Positions 22,711 to 31,021 of a stretch of 64,000 nt of DNA are shown here, piece after piece. A program made the translations under genes and the position numbers. Source of the DNA: Sterolibacterium denitrificans. Its GTDB lineage: Bacteria > Pseudomonadota > Gammaproteobacteria > Burkholderiales > Rhodocyclaceae. Location of the stretch: the NCBI RefSeq assembly GCF_900174485.1, contig NZ_LT837803.1:434001-498000 (forward strand), written 5' to 3'. Position 1 is the first letter of the stretch; each line of letters opens with the position of its first letter. Below the pieces are notes generated by a model. That model did no database searches. It worked only from the letters and a program-made list of their open reading frames with translations, and was not told the DNA's origin.

Positions 22711-22837
22711 CGTCATGCCCGTGCAGGCGAAAATCCAGCGGCATGGCCTACCCGACGAAGCGCGCATCGTCGTCATTCCCGCGCAGGCGGGAATCCAGTA
22801 CGTCCCTGGGTCCCCCGCCTGAGCGGGGACGACGAAT
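22711..22837. repeat. Cluster of REP-like units (CGTCATtCCCGCGcagGCGGGAATCCAG type)
   Basis: Three related units lie head to tail: a degenerate one at 22711-22739, a well-preserved one at 22771-22799 (CGTCATTCCCGCG then CAGGCGGGAATCCAG), and a third in altered form at 22810-22837. Each contains a short CCCGC...GCGGG palindrome. This motif is widely dispersed between genes in many proteobacteria, and copies of the same family recur here at 25451-25566. Confidence 0.85.
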
Positions 22838-22861
22838 GGGTGTATCACACCCGGGCGCATG

Positions 22862-22897
22862 AAAAAACGGCCGCCCCCGTGAGGGAGCGGCCGTTTT
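22862..22897 (-). terminator. Rho-independent terminator of the porin gene (possibly bidirectional)
   Basis: AAAACGGCCGC (22864-22874) pairs with GCGGCCGTTTT (22887-22897) around a 12-nt loop. Read on the minus strand it ends in a run of T just after the stem, 36 bp downstream of the porin stop. The symmetric A and T tails could also stop transcription arriving on the plus strand. Confidence 0.88.
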
Positions 22898-22932
22898 GAC
22901 TGCTTGCAGTCTAAACAGCGTGTTGCGGCTGA

Positions 22933-24027
22933 TTAGAAGCTGTGGCGGATGCCGATCTGCAGGCCGCTGGGATCGATACCAGGAACAGACCAGTTATTAC
23001 CGGGCTTGCGAACGGGATTGGTGGCAAAGTTGAAGTTGGCGTTATCCTCGTTGTTGAGACGGGCATAGACCACCTTCAGCATGGTGCGCTTGGACAGGCT
23101 GTGCTCGTAGCCGATTTCGAACAGCTTGGCGCCGCTGTCAGCGGCCTTGACGCCATTGTATTTTTCATCAGCAGCCTTGTAGAACTGAGCGATCAGCTTG
23201 CCGTTCGGCACGACGTTGTAGGTACCACCGATGCCCCAGACGCTCTGCTTGAAGTCGTAGCCAGCGTTGTCCTTTTCTTTGACTTGATCCCAAACCAGAC
23301 GAATGCTGGCCACACCGAAGTCGTAGGCGCCGGCGACACGGAGGTTGCGGAGCTTGTCATCCCAGGTGTTCTTCTCTTGCCCAGTGACGTAGGCCAGACC
23401 GAGCAGGATCGGGCCGTTGTTGTAGTTCAGGCCCAGATCCCAGGCGCTGGAATTGCGCGGGGAGAGAGCGTTGGCACGCTTGTCTTCGCCGGAAACGTAG
23501 GCAGCGGCGGCGCTGAAGCCAGCCATGCTCGGCGTGGTGTACTGGACGGCATTGCCTTGGCGGGTATCAAAGCCGGCGCGGTTGAGCAGCGCCTTGTTGT
23601 CGCCGATGCCGGTGGAGCCGGCGTTGACGTCCATAGCCGTGCCTAGGGCGCGGGTCGGGGTGGTCAGGGTGCCGAGCTTGACTTCACCGAAGCCGCCGTT
23701 CAGGCCGACGAAGCTGTCGCGCGTGGTGCCGTCGCCGAACAGGCTGTTGCCGCCTTGGTTGCCATCTACATTGAGGCCGGTTTCGAGCTGGAACAGTGCC
23801 TTCAGGCCGTTGCCCAGATCTTCCGTGCCCTTGAAGCCGATGTAGGAGCCGTTCGAGGAGACGCGGGTGTAAGAACCGACGTTGAGGGCGCCGCCCGGAA
23901 AGCCCGAGGACTTGACCACGTCGAAGGACAGGTCGGCCACACCGTAGACGGTGACGGCGGAGGACTGGGCGAAAGCGCCGGTGGACAGCAGGCCGGTAAC
24001 GGCCAGAGCGATGAGTTTCTTCTGCAT
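22933..24027 (-). CDS. Gram-negative trimeric porin (betaproteobacterial OmpC-like family)
   Basis: This ~364-residue outer-membrane porin has an N-terminal signal peptide, MQKKLIALAVTGLLSTGAFA, cleaved before QSSAVTVYGVADLS, the typical first strand of betaproteobacterial porins. Alternating beta-strands continue to the C-terminal IGIRHSF, with terminal Phe, which is the BAM recognition signal. The frame is open 50 codons upstream, but AGGAG just before the ATG at 24027 and the signal peptide fix the start. It probably allows general diffusion of small, mainly anionic solutes. Base use is less GC-rich than its neighbours, as is common for highly expressed porins. Confidence 0.95.
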   Translation of the reverse strand: MQKKLIALAVTGLLSTGAFAQSSAVTVYGVADLSFDVVKSSGFPGGALNVGSYTRVSSNGSYIGFKGTEDLGNGLKALFQLETGLNVDGNQGGNSLFGDGTTRDSFVGLNGGFGEVKLGTLTTPTRALGTAMDVNAGSTGIGDNKALLNRAGFDTRQGNAVQYTTPSMAGFSAAAAYVSGEDKRANALSPRNSSAWDLGLNYNNGPILLGLAYVTGQEKNTWDDKLRNLRVAGAYDFGVASIRLVWDQVKEKDNAGYDFKQSVWGIGGTYNVVPNGKLIAQFYKAADEKYNGVKAADSGAKLFEIGYEHSLSKRTMLKVVYARLNNEDNANFNFATNPVRKPGNNWSVPGIDPSGLQIGIRHSF

Positions 24028-24356
24028 TTGATTCTCCTGTTTAAGAACTTGCTGTAACTCGATGTTGAATTTCGAGATTTTGATTCTGCGTTGCCTCCCT
24101 GCGGAGGAAACTGAGATGAATTCTGCCGAACTCACCGGCAGCGGACAAGCAAAAAATCCAGTTTGTGTTGCGTACAAGGGATTTTGTTGTTTTTTTGCAA
24201 CGGCTGGGTGGGCGAGGCGTCAAAAGACGCGAGAGAGGTGGCCGTGGATTGCCGCGTCGCGGTGTTCTTCGCCGTGATGGGGGTTGGATTGGAGGGCTGT
24301 GCTGGAATCCTGCAACTGCGTACAGGATGACGACGGCGGGGATGCGGGGAAACGCC
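24028..24356. other. Non-coding upstream region of the porin gene
   Basis: These 329 bp lie between the Fic gene and the porin, both on the minus strand. They contain the porin ribosome-binding site and AT-rich stretches that probably hold its promoter, but I cannot place confident -35/-10 boxes. Near 24300-24350 is a degenerate copy of the GGAATCC...GATGACG repeat motif. I see no gene. Confidence 0.5.
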
Positions 24357-25136
24357 TTATCGGGGCGATGCGTCTGCGGTATCCGGGTGGCAGGCCGCGA
24401 GGAATGCCATCATTTCGGTTGCATCACGGTTGAGGTAGAAGCGCACCATTTTTTCGTTGAATTCCTGCGCCCTGGCGGCGGGTACGCTGATCGCGTCGAT
24501 GCCGTGCGACATGAGTACGCCATTCATCATGAAGCGCGAAGTGCGTTTGTTGCCGTCGAAGAAGAACTGCTGCAGGGCGCCGAACAGGAAGAAGGCGGTG
24601 GCCTGCTCGAACGGCGGGCAGGCTTGCAGCGCCGTCGTGCCTTCGTGGAATACCCGGTTCAGTTCGGGTGCGCCCGGCAGCGTGGGCAGGGGGGTATGCC
24701 GGCCATGCTCGCCGAGTCCTACATCCGGAGTGTAGTTTTGCTCTTGTCCTTCGCCACGGAATACGCCCCATTCCAGGGCTTCGTTGCGGGCAACGATGCC
24801 GTTCAGTTCGGTGAATGTCTGTTTGCGGAGTGAAAATTGGTTGGTCTTGACCATCGCCAGCAACCGCCTGGCGCTTTCCGCCAGGTTGAGGATTTGTTCC
24901 TGATCGGAAATCCGGCGGCCGCCAATGGTGATGCCATCGAGCAGTGTCTTGACTTCAGGGAAGGTGACCGGATTGCCTTCGAGTACGCCGGCGTCCCAGA
25001 CGAACTCCGGCAGCATCCTGTGAAAGCGGAAGCAGACGCGCTCAATCGAGTGCACGGGGAGAGCGGCCGGTAGCGCCAGCCTGTTCCAATGGAATCCAAG
25101 CGCATCAAACAGCAACATGTTTACTTCATCCACCAT
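24357..25136 (-). CDS. Fic-domain protein with Gln in place of the catalytic His
   Basis: This 259-residue protein matches the Fic/DOC fold. Its active-site loop reads QFFFDGNKRTSR (from residue 190), which fits HxFx(D/E)GN(K)R except that the first, catalytic histidine is Gln190 (codon CAG). The N-terminal region has WDAGVLEGNPVTFPEV, matching the inhibitory-helix motif (S/T)xxxE(G/N) around Glu53, but with Ala49 for Ser/Thr. Active Fic enzymes transfer AMP or other groups to protein side chains; with the His gone, AMPylation seems unlikely. It is flanked by repeats on both sides, suggesting acquisition. Confidence 0.85.
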   Translation of the reverse strand: MVDEVNMLLFDALGFHWNRLALPAALPVHSIERVCFRFHRMLPEFVWDAGVLEGNPVTFPEVKTLLDGITIGGRRISDQEQILNLAESARRLLAMVKTNQFSLRKQTFTELNGIVARNEALEWGVFRGEGQEQNYTPDVGLGEHGRHTPLPTLPGAPELNRVFHEGTTALQACPPFEQATAFFLFGALQQFFFDGNKRTSRFMMNGVLMSHGIDAISVPAARAQEFNEKMVRFYLNRDATEMMAFLAACHPDTADASPR

Positions 25137-25183
25137 CGGGTCAAATCGTCGAATATCGTCAATGCCTGCTTCAGATTGCCAAG

Positions 25184-25301
25184 GGAAACGCTGATTAAGT
25201 CAAATCCGTTCGGGCTGCGCCCTTCGGCGGTGCTCAGGACAGGCCTGTCGAAGCCCTTGTTCTTACATGGAGTGCCCTTCGACAGGCTCAGGGCGAACGG
25301 A
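25184..25301. repeat. 118-bp dispersed repeat, copy 1
   Basis: This segment, beginning GGAAACGCTGATTAA and ending GGGCGAACGG, recurs almost unchanged at 25640-25756. It contains the inverted pair GACAGGCCTGTCGAAGCCCTT and CCCTTCGACAGGCTCAGGGCGA, a motif family that is abundant between genes in many proteobacteria. Frames across it give LSLSKG- and LSTAEGRSPNG-type peptides, typical false ORFs of this element. It lies in the 668-bp gene-free stretch between the Fic gene and argS. Confidence 0.88.
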
Positions 25302-25450
25302 CCAGTATTTCCCAAGGCGTGGGCGCCCGGCATCGCTATAATGCCAGCTTTGCCGCGCAGGCGGTGTCCAGCCGGTGCAGGACAGTCTGCGATTTTTCGA
25401 TTCTTTTTCCTGATTAGCAATGAACGTCAGCAGAACTACACATAGGTTCT

Positions 25451-25566
25451 CGTCATTCCCGCGAAAGCGTACTACTGTCCGGAATAATTTCATGCGAAGA
25501 GGCCGTCATCCCCGCGAAAGCGGGGATCCATTGACATACTGGATTCCCGCTTTCGCGGGAATGACG
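25451..25566. repeat. REP-like units, one single and one inverted pair
   Basis: A single unit, CGTCATTCCCGCGAAAGCG, is at 25451-25469. At 25504-25566, two units face each other: CGTCATCCCCGCGAAAGCGG followed by GATCCA, and a near-exact reverse copy TGGATTCCCGCTTTCGCGGG followed by AATGACG. Together they form a long imperfect hairpin around ~11 bp. They lie between the two copies of the 118-bp repeat and are the same family as 22711-22837. I see no gene here. Confidence 0.88.
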
Positions 25567-25639
25567 ACCAAAGAAAGTCTCCGTGGGATGGCCAAAGGTA
25601 GTCCCTGTGGGACGTACATTGCTGACTATTCGTTCTAAT

Positions 25640-25756
25640 GGAAACGCTGATTAAATCAAACCCGTTCGGGCTGAGCCCTTCGGCGGTGCTCAGGACAGGC
25701 CTGTCGAAGCCCTTGTTTTTACAGGTGGCGTCCTTCGACAAGCTCAGGGCGAACGG
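25640..25756. repeat. 117-bp dispersed repeat, copy 2
   Basis: This is a direct copy of 25184-25301, with only a few substitutions in the first 80 bp and more in the TTACA...CCTTCGACA part. The two copies are 338 bp apart and bracket the REP-like units. It ends about 50 bp before the argS start. Confidence 0.88.
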
Positions 25757-25804
25757 AATAAATCAGTGTTTCCCTAATCAGATTCTTTTTTCTTGTTCCG
25801 CATC

Positions 25805-27580
25805 ATGACCGTCGATCCGAAATCCCATCTGGCCGAGTTGCTCGGCGTTGCGCTGGCGAGCGTGGCGCCTGAATTGCGCGAGACGGCGATCCTGCTGGAG
25901 CGGCCGAAGCAGGCCAGCCATGGCGATTTCGCCAGCAATCTGGCCTTGCAACTGGCGAAGGCGCTGAAGGCGAATCCGCGCGAGATCGCCCAGCGGCTGG
26001 TGCGCGAGTTGCCGGTGTCGCCGTGGGTGGACAAGGTCGAGGTGGCGGGCGCGGGCTTTATCAATTTTCATTTGTCGACGGCGCTGCGCAGCCGCGTGGT
26101 GGCCGAGGTGCTGGCGCGGGGGGCGGATTTCGGCCGCTGCCGCATCGGCGGCGGGCGCAAGCTGCAGATCGAGTTCGTTTCCGCCAATCCGACCGGGCCG
26201 CTGCACGTCGGCCACGGGCGCGGCGCGGCGCTGGGGGCGAGTCTGGCGAATCTGCTGTCCTTCGCCGGCTGGGCGGTGACGCGCGAGTATTACGTGAATG
26301 ACGCCGGGCGGCAGATGGACATTCTGGCGGTGTCGACCTGGCTGCGTTATCTGGCCTTGTTCGATGCCGGCTGGAACGAGACGTTTCCGCCGAATGCCTA
26401 TCAGGGCGATTATGTGGCCGCCATGGCGGCGCAGATCCGCGCGGCGCATGGCGAGCGTTTCGTGCAGCCGGTGGCGGCGGTGCTGGCGGAGGTGCCGGTG
26501 CCGAAGGATGAAGTCGGCGACGTGTCGAATCTGGAAGAGCGGCTGGATGCGCTGATTGCTGCCGGCAAGCGGCTGCTCGGCGAGGGCTGGGATTACATCC
26601 ACCAGTATGCGCTGACCGAGCAACTGGCCGACGGCCGCGCCGATCTGGAAGAATTCGGCGTGCATTTCGACGTCTGGTTTTCCGAGCGCTCGCTCTACGA
26701 TACCGGGATGGTGGCGCGGGCGGTCGAGCGGCTGGAGGCGAATGGCCACATCTATGTGCAGGATGGCGCGAAGTGGTTCCGCTCGACGCAGTTCGGCGAC
26801 GAGAAGGATCGCGTGGTGCAGCGCGACAACGGCCTGTATACGTATTTCGCTTCCGACATCGCCTATCACTGCAACAAGCTGGAGCGCGGTTTCGAGAAGA
26901 TCATCGACCTGTGGGGCGCGGATCATCACGGCTACATTCCGCGCGTGCGCGGCGCGCTGCAGGCGATGGGTTGCGACGGCAGGGAGGGCGGCCCGCTCGA
27001 CGTGCTGCTGGTGCAGTTCGTCGCGCTGTGGCGCGGCAAGGAGAAGCTGGCGATGTCCACCCGCGCCGGCCAGTACGTGACGCTGCGCGATTTGCGCCAG
27101 GAAGTCGGCAACGATGCCTGCCGCTTTTTCTACATGCTGCGCAAGGCCGAGCAGGCGCTGGATTTCGATCTGGAACTGGCGAAGTCGCAGAGCAACGACA
27201 ACCCGGTGTATTACGTGCAGTACGCCCATGCGCGGGTGTGTTCGGTGCTGAACCAGTGGGGTGGCGATGCGGCTGAACTGGCCGGCCTGGCCGGGACCGA
27301 TCTCGCGCCGCTGGCCGGCGAGCGCGAGCTGGCGCTGTGCGCGCGGCTGGCGACCTTCCCGGAAATCGTCGAGGATGCGGCCGTCAATTACGCGCCGCAG
27401 GTGATCGCTTTCTATCTGAAGGATCTGGCCGGCGATTTCCACAGTTATTACAATGCCGAGCGCATCCTGGTCGAGGATGCGGCGCTGCGCGCTGCGCGTC
27501 TGGCGCTGGCCGCCGCCGTGCGCCAGGTGCTGAGAAACGGCCTGGGCATCCTTGGTGTTTCGACTCCGGAGAGCATGTGA
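25805..27580 (+). CDS. argS: Arginyl-tRNA synthetase
   Basis: ArgS charges tRNA-Arg. The 591-residue class I synthetase has the N-terminal additional domain (HGDFASNLALQLAKALKANP), the HIGH-type motif in NPTGPLHVGHGRGAALGASL, and the KMSK-equivalent region KLAMSTRAGQYVTLRDL. The C-terminal DALR anticodon-binding domain includes NPVYYVQYAHARVCSVL. The ATG at 25805 (MTVDPKSHL) is preferred over a TTG four codons upstream. The SPOR gene starts directly after it, so the two are probably co-transcribed. Confidence 0.97.
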   Translation: MTVDPKSHLAELLGVALASVAPELRETAILLERPKQASHGDFASNLALQLAKALKANPREIAQRLVRELPVSPWVDKVEVAGAGFINFHLSTALRSRVVAEVLARGADFGRCRIGGGRKLQIEFVSANPTGPLHVGHGRGAALGASLANLLSFAGWAVTREYYVNDAGRQMDILAVSTWLRYLALFDAGWNETFPPNAYQGDYVAAMAAQIRAAHGERFVQPVAAVLAEVPVPKDEVGDVSNLEERLDALIAAGKRLLGEGWDYIHQYALTEQLADGRADLEEFGVHFDVWFSERSLYDTGMVARAVERLEANGHIYVQDGAKWFRSTQFGDEKDRVVQRDNGLYTYFASDIAYHCNKLERGFEKIIDLWGADHHGYIPRVRGALQAMGCDGREGGPLDVLLVQFVALWRGKEKLAMSTRAGQYVTLRDLRQEVGNDACRFFYMLRKAEQALDFDLELAKSQSNDNPVYYVQYAHARVCSVLNQWGGDAAELAGLAGTDLAPLAGERELALCARLATFPEIVEDAAVNYAPQVIAFYLKDLAGDFHSYYNAERILVEDAALRAARLALAAAVRQVLRNGLGILGVSTPESM

Positions 27581-27581
27581 C

Positions 27582-28220
27582 ATGACCCGCAAAATTTCTT
27601 CATCTTCGCGCCGGCCGGCGCAGCGGCAGCATCGCGGCGGCACGCTGATCGGCCTGTTCGTTGGCCTGGTGATCGGTCTGCTCTGCGCCTTCGGCGTCGC
27701 CTGGTATCTGCAGAAATCGCCGCTGCCCTTCCAGGACAACGGCATGCAGGAGCGCGTTGACGTGACGCAGCCGCCGGGCGCGCCGCTGCAACTGCCGGGC
27801 CGGCCCGGACAGAAGCCGGTGAATGGCGGCAAGAACAGCGCAGAAGGGCAGCGCTTCGAGTTTTACAAGATCCTGCCCAGCGGACAGATGACCCCGTCGC
27901 CGGCTGGCGAGGCCGGTGCCGGCGCGCCGTCCGCGCCAGCGCCGGACGGTTCCGATGCCTCGGCGGCCGGGACGAATGCCGTCTATCTGCAGGTCGGCGC
28001 CTTTCAGAAATCCGCCGATGCCAACAACCAGAAAGCCAAACTGGCGTTGATGGGTTTTGAAACCAGCGTGTTCGAGGTCGAGACGCCCGACAGGGGCACC
28101 CTGTACCGCGTGCGCGTCGGCCCCTTCGCCAGCCCCGAGGAAATGAACCTTGCGCGCAACCAGTTGTCGGAAAGCGGCATACCTGCCAGTATCGTGAAGG
28201 TCAAGAATCAGCCGCAGTAA
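27582..28220 (+). CDS. SPOR-domain protein, FtsN-like
   Basis: This ~212-residue protein has a basic cytoplasmic N terminus (RKISSSSRRPAQRQHRGG), one membrane helix (LIGLFVGLVIGLLCAFGVAW), a Pro/Gly-rich periplasmic linker and a C-terminal SPOR domain (VYLQVGAFQKSADANNQKAK, then GTLYRVRVGPFASPEEMN). SPOR domains bind denuded septal peptidoglycan, and FtsN of this layout activates septal synthesis. In betaproteobacteria this gene commonly lies between argS and dsbA, as here. Assignment as true FtsN is likely but not proven. Confidence 0.9.
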   Translation: MTRKISSSSRRPAQRQHRGGTLIGLFVGLVIGLLCAFGVAWYLQKSPLPFQDNGMQERVDVTQPPGAPLQLPGRPGQKPVNGGKNSAEGQRFEFYKILPSGQMTPSPAGEAGAGAPSAPAPDGSDASAAGTNAVYLQVGAFQKSADANNQKAKLALMGFETSVFEVETPDRGTLYRVRVGPFASPEEMNLARNQLSESGIPASIVKVKNQPQ

Positions 28221-28241
28221 ATGGAGAGTCTGGAGAATCCC

Positions 28242-28925
28242 ATGCAAAAACCCGCCCGTTTCCTGTTTCGCTTCTTCGCCGCCTTCTGCCTGGCGCTGGG
28301 CCTGGGACTTGCCGGCAGCAGCTTCGCCGTCGAGCTTCAGGAAGGCAAGAACTTCGTCACTTTGCCGCAGCCGCAGCCGACCGAGGCGAAGGGCAAGATC
28401 GAGGTGACCGAGTTTTTCTGGTACGGCTGCCCGCATTGCTATGAATTCGAGCCGACGCTGAATGCCTGGGTGAAGACCTTGCCGGATGACGTGGTATTCC
28501 GCCGCGTGCCGGCGGATTTCGGCCGCTGGACCGGCGGTGTCCGGCTCTATTACACGTTGCAGGCGCTGGGCGTGGAAGAGCGCCTGCATGCGGAACTGTT
28601 CAACGCCATCCACCGCGAGCGCCTCAACTTCAACAGCCAGGCGGCAGTGGGCGACTGGCTGGCGAAAAAAGGCGTCGACCGCAAGAGGTTCGATGACGCC
28701 TATCGCTCCTTCACCGTGCAGGCGAACATCAGCCGCGCCCAGCAACTGACGCGCAGCCACGGGCTGGACGGCGTGCCGGCCGTCATCGTTGGCGGCAAAT
28801 ACCTGACCAACAACGTGATGGCCGGCGGCTACGAGCCGCTGCCGGCGATCATGAACGCACTCATTGCCCGCTTGCGCGCGGGGGGTGCGCAGGGTACGGC
28901 GGCTACGGCGAAAAGCGGCAAATAA
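28242..28925 (+). CDS. dsbA: Periplasmic thiol:disulfide interchange protein DsbA
   Basis: DsbA introduces disulfide bonds into exported proteins. The ~227-residue protein has a signal peptide (MQKPARFLFRFFAAFCLALG through SSFA) and the thioredoxin-fold active site FFWYGCPHCYEFEP, with CPHC typical of DsbA. The cis-proline loop appears as GLDGVPAVIVGGKY. An upstream in-frame ATG at 28221 exists, but GGAGA sits five bases before the ATG at 28242. It directly follows the SPOR gene and should be reoxidised by a DsbB encoded elsewhere. Confidence 0.95.
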   Translation: MQKPARFLFRFFAAFCLALGLGLAGSSFAVELQEGKNFVTLPQPQPTEAKGKIEVTEFFWYGCPHCYEFEPTLNAWVKTLPDDVVFRRVPADFGRWTGGVRLYYTLQALGVEERLHAELFNAIHRERLNFNSQAAVGDWLAKKGVDRKRFDDAYRSFTVQANISRAQQLTRSHGLDGVPAVIVGGKYLTNNVMAGGYEPLPAIMNALIARLRAGGAQGTAATAKSGK

Positions 28926-28930
28926 GCCCG

Positions 28931-29722
28931 ATGCCGACCGAGGCAGCAGCGTTACGCATTTTCATCACCGGCGCTTCGACGGGTATCGGCGCGGCGCTGG
29001 TCAGACAGTATGCGCAGCAGATCGGCAGCGCGGGCGTGCTGGGTCTGGTCGCGCGGCGGCATGATGCGCTGCAGGATCTGGCGGCGAGCCTGCCCTGCCG
29101 CTGCCTGCTGTATCCGCTGGACGTGCGCGATGCCAGCGCGCTGGCAGCGGCGGCCGAAGATTTCATGGCGCAGGCCGGTTTGCCGGATGTCGTCATCGCC
29201 AATGCCGGCATCAGCGTCGGCACGCTGACCGGGGAAGCGGCGGATTTGCCGGTTTTCGCCCGCGTGCTGGAAGTCAACGTGCTGGGCATGGTGAATACCT
29301 TCCATCCTTTCGTCGGCGCCATGCGCGCGGCGCGGCGCGGTCAACTGGTCGGCATCGCTTCGGTGGCGGGCATCCGCGGCCTGCCGGGGGCCAGCGCCTA
29401 TTGCGCGTCCAAGGCGGCGGCCATCAGCTATCTGGAAGCGTTGCGGGTGGAGCTGCATGGCAGCGGGGTGACGGTGACGACCATCCTGCCCGGCTATGTG
29501 GCGACGCGGATGACCGCCACCAATCCCTATCGCATGCCGTTCATTCTGCCGGCCGAGGAAGCCGCGCGGCGCATCGCCCGGCTGGTCGCGCGCAAGGTCA
29601 GTTATGCGGTGATGCCCTGGCAGATGGCCATCGTCGCCAAGCTGTTGCGCCTGCTGCCGAACGGCGCATTCGACCGCCTGTTTGCCCGCGCCAAGCACAA
29701 GCCCCGGCAGTTGCCGCTGTAG
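28931..29722 (+). CDS. Short-chain dehydrogenase/reductase
   Basis: This 263-residue classical SDR has the nucleotide-binding motif FITGASTGIGAAL, the NAG motif in VIANAGISVG, and the active-site Ser and Tyr-Lys in GIASVAGIRGLPGASAYCAS followed by KAA. The C terminus is extended and basic (FARAKHKPRQLPL). Many betaproteobacteria carry such an SDR directly after dsbA. The NAD(P)-dependent reaction and substrate cannot be read from the sequence. Confidence 0.9.
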   Translation: MPTEAAALRIFITGASTGIGAALVRQYAQQIGSAGVLGLVARRHDALQDLAASLPCRCLLYPLDVRDASALAAAAEDFMAQAGLPDVVIANAGISVGTLTGEAADLPVFARVLEVNVLGMVNTFHPFVGAMRAARRGQLVGIASVAGIRGLPGASAYCASKAAAISYLEALRVELHGSGVTVTTILPGYVATRMTATNPYRMPFILPAEEAARRIARLVARKVSYAVMPWQMAIVAKLLRLLPNGAFDRLFARAKHKPRQLPL

Positions 29723-29772
29723 CTCGCCCGGTGATAGATTGGGCCGCCAGAATACGCGGCACGGAGATCGTC

Positions 29773-30018
29773 ATGAAGACAATCGGTCGACGCAAGGAGC
29801 GCCCCATCGGACGGTTTGCATCGGGCGCCCTCCTGGCTGAAGGCGCTCGATTCAATGAGGAAATACATCGTTTGCCCACAGGCGGCACGACTTTCGTTCC
29901 CAAAGGCATTTATCGCTTCAAGACACTTGAAGAGGCCGATCAGCATCGGCTTGATTGCCTTGCCAGGGGAATGGCAAGAGTAGCGCTGGAGCGAGCCAAT
30001 GGATGCAATGAACAATGA
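29773..30018 (+). CDS. Small hypothetical protein paired with a nucleotidyltransferase
   Basis: This 81-residue basic protein begins MKTIGRRKERPIGRFASGAL and includes TTFVPKGIYRFKTLEEADQH. I do not recognise the family. GGAG lies seven bases upstream of the ATG. It overlaps the following nucleotidyltransferase gene by 20 bases, which is the usual architecture of a toxin-antitoxin or antitoxin-coupled pair. An antitoxin role is inferred from arrangement only. GC content is lower than in the flanking genes. Confidence 0.7.
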   Translation: MKTIGRRKERPIGRFASGALLAEGARFNEEIHRLPTGGTTFVPKGIYRFKTLEEADQHRLDCLARGMARVALERANGCNEQ

Positions 30019-30523
30019 AAATGAATATTGCCGCCCGGCCTCCCTGGAGGACCTGAAGGCACTGATTGCGTCGTTGAATCGACAACATGTCGATTACCTG
30101 CTCATCGGGGGATATGCCCTGTTTGTGCATGGTTACCATCGGGCCACAATGGATATTGACGTACTGGTTCCGGCAACGCTGGAATCGGGTGCCAGAGTCA
30201 AGGCGGCATTGATGATTTTGCCTGACCAGGCGGCAAAGGATCTGGAGCCGGCATGGTTTACGGAAGGTGAAAATATCCGGGTTGCCGATAGCTTTCTGGT
30301 CGATGTCATGCTGAATGCCTGCGGTGAAACCTACGACACACTCGAACAGTATGCGGTGACCGTAGATCTGGATGGCATTCCTGTTCGTACGCTCAACCTT
30401 GAAGGGCTGCTACGTACCAAGCAAACCATGCGTGACAAGGATGTGGCCGACAGGCATGTTCTGGAGCGCGCATTGAGACTGCGCCGGGAACAGGCGGAAC
30501 AACCTGGGCAATCCGGGGAATAG
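29999..30523 (+). CDS. Nucleotidyltransferase-fold protein (possible toxin component)
   Basis: This 174-residue protein shows the DNA polymerase beta-like nucleotidyltransferase signature: DYLLIGGYALFVHGYHRATM followed by DIDVLV, giving the GG motif and the paired catalytic Asp residues. Later, DSFLVDVMLNACGETYDTLE supplies the probable third Asp. Similar stand-alone proteins occur as toxin components of nucleotidyltransferase-based systems (AbiEii/MenT-like) and as orphan enzymes. A second ATG lies at 30008. Overlap with the upstream small gene supports a two-gene module. Confidence 0.8.
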   Translation: MDAMNNENEYCRPASLEDLKALIASLNRQHVDYLLIGGYALFVHGYHRATMDIDVLVPATLESGARVKAALMILPDQAAKDLEPAWFTEGENIRVADSFLVDVMLNACGETYDTLEQYAVTVDLDGIPVRTLNLEGLLRTKQTMRDKDVADRHVLERALRLRREQAEQPGQSGE

Positions 30524-30553
30524 TCTCGCCAAGAGCGCTTCCGCGCTGCGCTG

Positions 30554-31021
30554 TCATGTGACGCCGAATTCCGCCAGCAAGTGCTCGGGGGTGAGGATGC
30601 GGAAGCGGCCGGCCAGCAGGCGGTGGCGCGCCAGTTTGAGGAGCGCCTTGTCGCTGGTGACCAGCGCGGCGGCCTGGCTGTCGCGGGCGAGTTCGAGAAA
30701 CTTCTGGTCGTCGCGGTCGCTGCATTTCGGCAGGCGCAGGGGTTCTTCCGCGTCGGTTGCCGACACGGTGGATGCCGCGGATGCCGACGTTTGCAGCCGG
30801 TTGCGGTAATCGGCCAGGATGCTTTGCTGCGCGTCCGGCGTCAGCGCGAATTCCGGGTAAGCCAGCACGCGCTCGAACTCGGCCAGGCAGTCGGTACGGC
30901 TCAGGGGCAGCAGCGTGCCGGCGTCGATCAGCGCCCGCAAAGGTGCCAGCCGGCTGCCGCCGGGACTGCGGTCGAAGACCCACAGCGACAGCAGGACGTT
31001 GGTGTCGAGGACGAGGCGCAG
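30554..31021 (-). CDS. PIN-domain protein with no normal start codon
   Basis: The frame encodes a PIN domain of the COG1569 kind. It starts RLVLDTNVLLSLWVFDRSPG, with the first catalytic Asp in LDTN, and later has SDRDDQKFLELA with the acidic pair, and ALVTSDKALLKL. The first usual start (TTG, 30940) lies after the essential LDTN segment and would remove it. No ATG, GTG or TTG is found upstream in this frame; only a CTG at 31021 precedes LDTN. The gene may start at CTG, or its 5' end may be damaged. It lies 31 bp downstream of phaC. Confidence 0.65.
   Translation of the reverse strand: MRLVLDTNVLLSLWVFDRSPGGSRLAPLRALIDAGTLLPLSRTDCLAEFERVLAYPEFALTPDAQQSILADYRNRLQTSASAASTVSATDAEEPLRLPKCSDRDDQKFLELARDSQAAALVTSDKALLKLARHRLLAGRFRILTPEHLLAEFGVT

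Noticed and set aside
22392-22899. Several overlapping small ORFs of 62-148 codons
   Set aside because: They are translations of palindromic and REP-like repeats, overlap one another in different frames, and have no start signals.
25451-25566. Possible CRISPR array
   Set aside because: The units are palindromic REP-like elements in mixed orientation, without regular spacers or cas genes nearby.
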